64,000 nucleotides of DNA, taken from JALOLG01 sp963722415. GTDB taxonomy: Bacteria > Actinomycetota > Acidimicrobiia > Acidimicrobiales > Ilumatobacteraceae. Positions 58,230 to 64,000 of this stretch are shown one piece after another (position 1 is the first letter of the stretch; each line of letters begins with the position of its first letter). Under the pieces are notes generated by a model. The model was not told the origin of the DNA, did not search any database, and saw only the letters and a program-made list of their open reading frames with translations. The DNA is taken from assembly GCA_963722415.1 (NCBI GenBank), contig CAVRNI010000043.1:1-64000 (forward strand), in the 5' to 3' direction. Both the position numbers and the translations under genes were made by a program.

Positions 58230-59412
58230 GTCGCCGTCGGGCGCCAGTCCCGGACCCGTCGATGTCTTCGATGTCGTCGTCATCGGGGCGGGCATCGCCG
58301 GCGCCGCCGCGGCGTGGTCACTCGCCGACCGCATGCGCGTCGTGCTCGTCGAACGTGAGCCGGCCCCTGGCGTCCACGCGACGGGACGATCGGCATCGGT
58401 CCTGTCGGAGACCTCCGGTCACCCCGCCGTGTGCATGCTCGCCCGCGCCAGCCGGCCGTTCCTCGAAGGTCCGCCGGACGCGTTCTGCGAGACGTCGTTG
58501 CTCGCTCCGCGCGGGCTGGCCTGGGTCGGCCGGCGGGAAGACATGGACGAGCTCGATGCCTTCGTCATGTCGGCGCGTCAACTGACGCCGAATGTTCGGC
58601 GGCTCTCACCGGAGGCGACGCTCGAACTGCTGCCCGGATTCCGACCGATGGCGGTCGCCGGCGGCGCGGCGTTCGAGCCCGACGCGATGTCGATCGACAC
58701 GGCGGCGTTGCTGCAGGGGTTCGTCGCCGGTGCCCGTCGCCGCGGGGCCACGGTTCTCACGACGAGCGAGGCGATCAGTGCTGTCGGCACGGCGGGTGCG
58801 GCGGGCTCGCGGTGGGTCACATCAGTCGGCGCACGCGAGTTCACGAGCACGCACGTCGTCAACGCCGCCGGCGCGTGGGGCGATGTGGTCGCCGAACGGT
58901 GCGGCGTGGCACCGATCGGGCTGCAGCCGCTGCGCCGGACGGCGGCGATCGTGCCGGCGCCGGAATGGGTCGGTGGATGGCCGCTCGTCATGGACATCGC
59001 CGGTCGCTACTACGTCGAGCCGGAGGCGGGCGGGTTGCTCGTGTCGCCGGCCGACGAGACCGCGTGCGAACCGTGCGACGCCCGGCCGGAGGAGATCGAC
59101 GTCGCCATCGCCCTCGACGAGTTGGCGGCGGCGACCGAAGTCCCGGTGCGGTCGGTGCGACGGGCGTGGGCCGGTCTGCGCACGTTCGCACCCGACCGCG
59201 TGCCGGTGCTCGGCGAGGATCCGGATGCGGCAGGGTTCTGGTGGCTCGTCGGCCAGGGCGGCGCCGGCATCAAGACGTCGCCGGCGATGGCCGCGCTCCT
59301 GACCGCCCAGATGACCGGCGACGATGCCGGATTTGATGGTGCCCGATTCGACGGTGCCGGATTCGACGCCGGCTCGCTCACCCGCCAGCTCTCACCGCAA
59401 CGCTTCCGCTGA
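58207..59412 (+). CDS. FAD-dependent oxidoreductase (DAO family)
   Basis: Intact, about 400 aa. FAD site VFDVVVIGAGIAGAAAAWSLAD, GVHATGRSASVLSETSGHP, AFEPDAMSIDTAALLQGFVAGARRRG and a closing AWAGLRTFAPDRVPVLGEDPDAAGFWWLVGQGGAGIKTSPAM. It resembles glycine/D-amino-acid oxidase-like deaminases. GTG 58207 lies inside the GntR gene; a later start near 58260 is possible. The C-terminus has a short repeat (AGFDGARFDGAGFDAG). The substrate is unknown. Confidence 0.85.
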   Translation: MQATPQSESPSGASPGPVDVFDVVVIGAGIAGAAAAWSLADRMRVVLVEREPAPGVHATGRSASVLSETSGHPAVCMLARASRPFLEGPPDAFCETSLLAPRGLAWVGRREDMDELDAFVMSARQLTPNVRRLSPEATLELLPGFRPMAVAGGAAFEPDAMSIDTAALLQGFVAGARRRGATVLTTSEAISAVGTAGAAGSRWVTSVGAREFTSTHVVNAAGAWGDVVAERCGVAPIGLQPLRRTAAIVPAPEWVGGWPLVMDIAGRYYVEPEAGGLLVSPADETACEPCDARPEEIDVAIALDELAAATEVPVRSVRRAWAGLRTFAPDRVPVLGEDPDAAGFWWLVGQGGAGIKTSPAMAALLTAQMTGDDAGFDGARFDGAGFDAGSLTRQLSPQRFR

Positions 59413-59436
59413 CCCGTGCCGACCCACCAATCCCCG

Positions 59437-59487
59437 TGTTTGTGTCACAGCAACCGGCGCGGATCGCCGGTTCCGGTGACACAAACA
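59437..59487. repeat. Dispersed palindrome, family C, copy 2
   Basis: Outer arms TGTTTGTGTCAC (59437-59448) and GTGACACAAACA (59476-59487), with an inner AACCGGCG/CGCCGGTT stem. It is the same family as 34686-34742 and, like that copy, lies between convergent genes. Confidence 0.76.
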
Positions 59488-59532
59488 GGAGTGTGGGGCC
59501 CCGGGGACCGACTGACCGCTGCGTTCGCGGGA

Positions 59533-60367
59533 TCAGTCGTGGTCGGGCGAGTGGGTGAACTGCCACATCATCCGCAACGCCACCGCGGTCAGCAGCGCGG
59601 CGAACAGCCGGTTCGATGTCGTCTCGCTGAGGCCGACGGAGATCTTCGAGGCGCCGTAGGCCGACACGACACCGGCGATGCCGACGACGGCGGCGAGACG
59701 AAGGTCGACGTTGTGGTTCGATCGGTTCCGTATCGTGCCCATGATCGACGTCGGGATGATCACTGCCAGCGACGTCCCCTTGGCGACGACCGCCGGGATG
59801 CCGAAGCCGACGACCATCGCCGGGACCATGACGATCCCGCCGCCCACGCCGAGCAGCCCGGCGAGGATGCCGGTCAGGAACCCGGCGAACGACGAGGCCG
59901 ATCCCGCTCAGGATCGACAGGTCGGCGCGGCCGCCGGCGTCGCTGTTGTCGACGAGCAGGCGCACCGCCGTCGCGAGCAGCACCACCGCGAACGCCCACC
60001 CCACGGCCCGCTGTGGCAGGCGGTGCAGGATGTGGGTGCCGATGACCGCGCCACCGATGGCGCCCAGCGCGAGCAGCGCGGCGACCGGCCAGTCGACCTT
60101 GCCCTCGATCGTGTAGCCGAGCAGGCTCGCCATCGCGATCGGGAGCACCGCCGCGAGCGACGTGCCGTGCGCCAGCTTCTGGCCGAGCTTGAGCACGATG
60201 ACCAGCGCGGGGACGAGAAGGATCCCGCCACCCACACCGAACAGGCCGGACAGGAAACCGGCGGCGAGCCCGACCAGCGCGGCCTTCACCAAGCCCGGCC
60301 GGGTTGCCACGACGGACGTGGTGGACGTGTCCGACACTGCTGACTGTGGCACCGGGTCCTGGATCAT
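59533..60367 (-). CDS. TauE/SafE-family membrane protein
   Basis: About 277 aa with two repeats of the family motif: LVGLAAGFLSGLFGVGGGILLVPALVIVLKLG and, after a frame break near 59905, ILAGLLGVGGGIVMVPAMVVGFGIP. Each is followed by a KGTSLA/HGTSLAAV-type segment. There are eight or so membrane helices. These proteins export sulfite, sulfoacetate or other anions, or are of unknown role. ATG 60367 overlaps the OppF stop (TGATG), tying it to the transporter operon. Confidence 0.86.
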
Positions 60368-61386
60368 CAGCGCACGAAGCAGGCGGCCCAGTGACCGGGC
60401 GCCTTCTCCTCGAGCGGGGGCGACTCGACCCGGCAACGCGGCTCGACGAGCGGGCATCGCGTCTGGAACCGGCACCCGCTCGGCGGGTTGACAGGGCTCG
60501 GGATCTCGCCCGACAACACGATGCGTTGCCGGGCCCGTTGCACCGGCGGATCGGGGATCGGCACGCTCGAGAGCAGCGCCTCGGTGTACGGGTGCTTGGT
60601 GCGCTCGTAGATGTCGTCGGTGCTCGCCAGTTCGACCAGGCGACCGCAGTAGAGGATCGCGATGCGGTGGCTGATGTGGCGCACGACCGACAGGTCGTGG
60701 GCGATGAACAGGTACGTCAGATCGAACTCGTGCTGGAGGTCCTGGAGGAGGTTGACGACCTGGGCTCGCACCGACACGTCGAGCGCGGAGACGGGCTCGT
60801 CGGCGACGATGAACTTGGGGTGCAGCGCGAGCGCGCGTGCGATGCCAACGCGTTGGCGCTGACCGCCGCTGAAGGCATGTGGGTAGCGATCGACGGCGTC
60901 TTCGGGAAGGCCGCACCGATCGAGCAGGTCGACGACCTGCGCACGCGCCGCGTCGCTGTTCTTGGCGATCCCGTGGACCACGAGAGGTTCGGCGACCAGC
61001 TCGAGCACCGTCATCCGCGGGTTCAGGCTGGCGTACGGGTCCTGGAACACGAGTTGCATGTTGCGGCGCAACGCGCGCAGCTCCTCGCCGCGGACGTTGG
61101 TGATGTCGGCACCGTCGAAGCGGATCGTGCCTTCTGTCGGCTCGATCCGGCGCAACAGGGCGCGCCCGAAGGTGGTCTTGCCCGATCCGCTCTCGCCGAC
61201 GAGCCCCAACGTCTCACCCTTGCCGATCGTGACGCTGACGTCGTCGACAGCATGGACGTGGCGGACCTGTCCGCCCCAGAAGCCGGTCCGGCCGATCGGG
61301 AACCTGATCGACAGGTGCTCGACCTCGACGAGCGGCCGTGCCGTACGGTCGGCGTCGATCATCATCGCCTCGGTGCTGTCGATCAT
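60367..61386 (-). CDS. Oligopeptide-type ABC ATPase (OppF/DppF)
   Basis: Intact, 339 aa. Walker A GESGSGKTT, Q-loop LVFQDPYASLNPRMT, signature AFSGGQRQR, Walker B FIVADEPVSALD and H-loop FIAHDLSVV. The C-terminal oligopeptide tail has the Cys pattern GCRFQTRCPLVEPRCR. It overlaps OppD by 4 bp. It forms the second ATPase of the importer whose permeases follow; no binding protein is in the window. Confidence 0.9.
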   Translation of the reverse strand: MIDSTEAMMIDADRTARPLVEVEHLSIRFPIGRTGFWGGQVRHVHAVDDVSVTIGKGETLGLVGESGSGKTTFGRALLRRIEPTEGTIRFDGADITNVRGEELRALRRNMQLVFQDPYASLNPRMTVLELVAEPLVVHGIAKNSDAARAQVVDLLDRCGLPEDAVDRYPHAFSGGQRQRVGIARALALHPKFIVADEPVSALDVSVRAQVVNLLQDLQHEFDLTYLFIAHDLSVVRHISHRIAILYCGRLVELASTDDIYERTKHPYTEALLSSVPIPDPPVQRARQRIVLSGEIPSPVNPPSGCRFQTRCPLVEPRCRVESPPLEEKAPGHWAACFVR

Positions 61387-62459
61387 GACGGGATCCCGCC
61401 CGGCGCGTCAGACGGCGAACCGTCGGCGACGGCGCCGACCGACAGGTTCTCGAACGGCGCCTCGAACGGTCGCCAGCAGGCGACGCGGCGCGACGGCGAG
61501 TGGATGCGCAGCCCCGGCGTGGCGTCGAGGCACTGCTCGACGGCCAGCGCGCAGCGGGCGGCGAAGGCGCAGCCGTTCGGCGGGTTCACCAGGTCCGGCG
61601 GCGAGCCATCGATCGAGACCAGTCTCGGGATCACGATGTCGAGACGCGGCGTGCTGCGCAACAGCCCTGCCGTGTACGGGTGCCCCGGGTCGCGGTAGAG
61701 GTCGGCCGCGGGCGCCAGTTCGACGATCTTGCCGGAGTACATCACGGCGACGCGGTCGCACAGCCCGGCGACCACACCGAGGTCGTGGGTGATCAACAGC
61801 ACCGACAGGCCGAGGCGTTGCTGGAGGTCGCCGATGAGCTCGAGGATCTGGGCCTGGATCGTCACGTCGAGCGCCGTCGTCGGCTCGTCGGCGATCAGCA
61901 GCTCCGGCTCGCAGGCGAGCGCCATCGCGATCAGCACGCGTTGGCGCATGCCGCCCGACATCTCGTGCGGGTGTTGGTCGACGCGCTCCGCGGGGTTGGC
62001 GATTCCCACCAGGTCGAGGAGCTCGGTGGCTCGCACGTGCGCGGCGCGCTTGCGCATCCCCATGTGGCGGCGCAGCACCTCGACGATCTGGCTGCCGACG
62101 GTGAACAGCGGATCGAGCGACGTCATCGGGTCCTGGAAGATCATCGCGATCTCCTTGCCGCGGACGCGTCGCAGGGTCGCGTCGGCGTCGTGCACGAGCG
62201 ATTCGCCCTTCCAGCGCACATCGCCACCCGTGATGCGTCCGGGGAGGTCGATGAGCCCCATCAGGGCTTGCGCGGTCACGCTCTTGCCGGACCCGCTCTC
62301 GCCGACGAGACCGACGGTCTCACCCCGGCCGACGGTGAAGCTGACGTCGCGCACCGCATGGACGACGCCGCGGCGGGTGAAGAACTTGACGTAGAGATGA
62401 TCGACTTCGAGCAGGCCGGTCGGCGCGTCGTCGACAGGTGCGACGGTGGTGTCGCTCAC
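61383..62459 (-). CDS. Oligopeptide-type ABC ATPase (OppD/DppD)
   Basis: Intact, 358 aa. Walker A GESGSGKSVT, Q-loop MIFQDPMTSLDP, signature EMSGGMRQR, Walker B LLIADEPTTALD, H-loop LITHDLGVV and a Cys tail (GCAFAARCALAVEQC). ATG 62459 overlaps the permease stop. In sequence it is distinct from the DppD at 2544, so the two importers are separate systems. Confidence 0.9.
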   Translation of the reverse strand: MSDTTVAPVDDAPTGLLEVDHLYVKFFTRRGVVHAVRDVSFTVGRGETVGLVGESGSGKSVTAQALMGLIDLPGRITGGDVRWKGESLVHDADATLRRVRGKEIAMIFQDPMTSLDPLFTVGSQIVEVLRRHMGMRKRAAHVRATELLDLVGIANPAERVDQHPHEMSGGMRQRVLIAMALACEPELLIADEPTTALDVTIQAQILELIGDLQQRLGLSVLLITHDLGVVAGLCDRVAVMYSGKIVELAPAADLYRDPGHPYTAGLLRSTPRLDIVIPRLVSIDGSPPDLVNPPNGCAFAARCALAVEQCLDATPGLRIHSPSRRVACWRPFEAPFENLSVGAVADGSPSDAPGGIPS

Positions 62460-63469
62460 AGGCCGCCGCCGGTCTTGGCGCCCGAGCCGATGGCCGTCGC
62501 CGCGAACCGCTTCTCGCGCTCTTGCGGATCGAGCGCGACGCGCAGCCAGCTACTCAACAGGTTGGCCGCGAGCACCGTCAGGCTGAGCAGGATACCCGGG
62601 TAGATGATCAGCCATTGGTTGCCGAACAGCTCGTGATCCATGGCGCGGGCGACGTCGAGGCCCCACGAGACACCGGGGTACTGGATGCCGAGCCCGAGGT
62701 AGCTGAGGGCCGCTTCGGCGAGGATGATGCGGGCGAACTCGAGCACGGCGAGCGTCGTGAGCGGGCTGATGAGGTTGGGCAGGATGTGCTTGAACACGAC
62801 CCGCTTCGGCTTGCACCCGACCAGCTCGGCGGCTTCCACGAACGGTCGCTCCTTGGCCGACAGGACGACGCCGCGCGTCATCCTCGCGTACACCATCCAC
62901 CCGTTGATGGCGAGGATCACCGTCACCGACATGACGCTGCCGCCGACGAGGGCGATCAGCAGCATCGCCAGCAGGAGGCCGGGGAACGACACCTGCACGT
63001 CGACCCAGCCCATCAGCCAGCGGTCGGCGCGGCCGCCTTTGTAGCCCGCGTACAGGCCGACGAGCACGCCGAACGTGCCGGCGAGCAGCACGACCATGGT
63101 GCCGATGAACAACGATGTCCGGGCTCCGTAGAGCAGACGGCTGAGGACGTCGTAGCCCTGCCAGTCGGTACCCATCGGGTACTCCCACGTGCCGCCGTGC
63201 CAGACCGGCGACAGCATCGTTGCACTGAGGTTGATCTCGTTCGGATCGTGCGGGGCGATCCACGGGGCGAGCACCGCGCACACGACGAGCACGAGGAGGA
63301 AGGCGAGTGAGAGCAGCCCCAGCTTGTCGCGGACCAGTTCACGGAACAGCCCGCCCTGGTGCACCGCGGTGAGCTCGTAGGGGCGGCCGTGCAGCTCTTC
63401 TTCGACGTCCTCGGCCGCCTCGACGTCTTGCTGCTGAGCGCTGTACTCGTCGGGCTGCGTGTAGGTCAC
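62456..63469 (-). CDS. Oligopeptide-type ABC permease (OppC/DppC)
   Basis: Intact, 337 aa. A hydrophilic N-terminus of about 40 residues rich in Glu/Gln precedes the first helix (LGLLSLAFLLVLVVCAVLAPWIAPHDP). The DppC motif is YPMGTDWQGYDVLSRLLYGARTS and the EAA loop ERPFVEAAELVGCKPKRVVFKHILPNLISPL. Five or six membrane segments are visible. GTG 63469. The stop overlaps the OppD start. Confidence 0.9.
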   Translation of the reverse strand: MTYTQPDEYSAQQQDVEAAEDVEEELHGRPYELTAVHQGGLFRELVRDKLGLLSLAFLLVLVVCAVLAPWIAPHDPNEINLSATMLSPVWHGGTWEYPMGTDWQGYDVLSRLLYGARTSLFIGTMVVLLAGTFGVLVGLYAGYKGGRADRWLMGWVDVQVSFPGLLLAMLLIALVGGSVMSVTVILAINGWMVYARMTRGVVLSAKERPFVEAAELVGCKPKRVVFKHILPNLISPLTTLAVLEFARIILAEAALSYLGLGIQYPGVSWGLDVARAMDHELFGNQWLIIYPGILLSLTVLAANLLSSWLRVALDPQEREKRFAATAIGSGAKTGGGL

Positions 63470-63482
63470 CGCGTTCGCCTCC

Positions 63483-64000
63483 TCACGCCAGTGTCACGCG
63501 CGGGTCGAGGAACTTGTACACGACGTCGATGGCGATGCTGATCAGCACGACCATCACGGCGACCACGAACACGATCGCCTGGATCAGATAGAAGTCCTGT
63601 TGGGCGATGGCCTCACGGGCCATGAAACCGATGCCGGGCCAGGCGAAGACACTCTCGACCACGACCGTGTAGCCGGCCAGGGCGCGGATGATCTCCCAGC
63701 CGAGCAGCGTGACGTACGGGATGCCGGCGTTGCGCAACGCGTGCACTCCGAGGATCCGACGGCTCGGCATCCCCTTCGCCTTCAGCACCTTCACGTACTG
63801 GGTGTTGAGCTCGTCGATCATCGACGAGCGGATCACCATCGACAAGCGACCAACGGCCGGGAGCGCAAGGCAGACCGCCGGCAGCACGAGGTTCGTGTAC
63901 CACGGTCCGACTCCCGTCTCGAACCAGGGCAGCTTGACCGTGAACAGGATGATCAACACACCGCCGAGGAAGAACTGCGGCATCGACAGTCCGACGAGCG
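63483..64000 (-). CDS. Oligopeptide-type ABC permease (OppB/DppB), C-terminal part
   Basis: The last about 170 residues of a DppB-type permease; the start lies beyond the window. Visible: QFFLGGVLIILFTVKLPWFETG, LPAVCLALPAVGRLSMVIRSSM, the EAA loop TQYVKVLKAKGMPSRRILGVHALRNAGIPY, and the ending FLDPRVTLA. It is 13 bp upstream of OppC on the same strand. Confidence 0.88.
   Translation of the reverse strand, partial: LVGLSMPQFFLGGVLIILFTVKLPWFETGVGPWYTNLVLPAVCLALPAVGRLSMVIRSSMIDELNTQYVKVLKAKGMPSRRILGVHALRNAGIPYVTLLGWEIIRALAGYTVVVESVFAWPGIGFMAREAIAQQDFYLIQAIVFVVAVMVVLISIAIDVVYKFLDPRVTLA

Noticed and set aside
1..64000. tRNA or rRNA genes
   Set aside because: I saw no cloverleaf-like or rRNA sequence in the gaps, though without a covariance search a tRNA could be missed.

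Overview
The window is high-GC DNA with actinobacterial gene style: frequent GTG and TTG starts, 4-bp ATGA/GTGA overlaps and leaderless promoters. The gene set (corrinoid methyltransferases, dimethylglycine-dehydrogenase-like flavoproteins, choline oxidation, betaine transport) would suit a free-living, probably aquatic actinobacterium such as a member of the Acidimicrobiia. That placement is inference; no rRNA or marker gene is present. Many genes are broken by single-base indels. In most cases I worked through, deleting one base restores the conserved protein, so I annotate full-length genes and state the approximate breaks.

Layout. 1-8.7 kb (+): an Opp/Dpp-type ABC importer, an MttB-family methyltransferase (MttB1), an old-yellow-enzyme-type demethylase and a two-ACT-domain protein. 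8.6-15.1 kb (-): TetR, dimethylglycine-dehydrogenase-like protein 1, MttB2, a PhnD-like binding protein and an HxlR regulator. 15.1-21.3 kb: an acyl-CoA dehydrogenase, then DMGDH-like 2 translationally coupled to both ETF subunits, with a divergent GntR. 21.4-26.1 kb (-): a three-gene formate dehydrogenase whose catalytic subunit has an in-frame TGA (selenocysteine) followed by a SECIS-like hairpin. 26.3-29.0 kb (+): formate-THF ligase and FolD. 29.1-30.2 kb: an L,D-transpeptidase. 30.4-34.7 kb: a glycine-betaine-type ABC importer with a double permease. 34.7-38.7 kb: MFS, IclR and choline dehydrogenase. 38.8-47.4 kb (+): the corrinoid core (corrinoid protein, DUF1638, a 'virulence factor' family protein, methyl-THF methyltransferase, corrinoid activator, MttB3, MetF-like, FAD oxidoreductase). 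47.5-52.7 kb: SMP-30, MerR, VOC proteins, a TIR protein with a repeat array, and an FMN-binding protein. 52.7-60.4 kb: aminotransferase, DMGDH-like 3, a coiled-coil protein, GntR with an FAD oxidase, and a TauE-like exporter. 60.4-64 kb (-): a second Opp-type importer running off the end.

How the parts fit (inference from family knowledge). Choline and methylated amines are imported and choline is oxidised. Quaternary amines lose a methyl group through MttB proteins to the single corrinoid protein. The methyl passes to tetrahydrofolate and is oxidised by the MetF-like protein, FolD and Fhs to formate, then to CO2 by the selenocysteine formate dehydrogenase. The remaining N-methyl groups are removed by the flavoproteins. 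Those with GcvT-like tails would feed methylene-THF into the same pool, and their electrons could pass to ETF. The window thus holds an acetogen-style corrinoid C1 route and an aerobic-style flavin route side by side.
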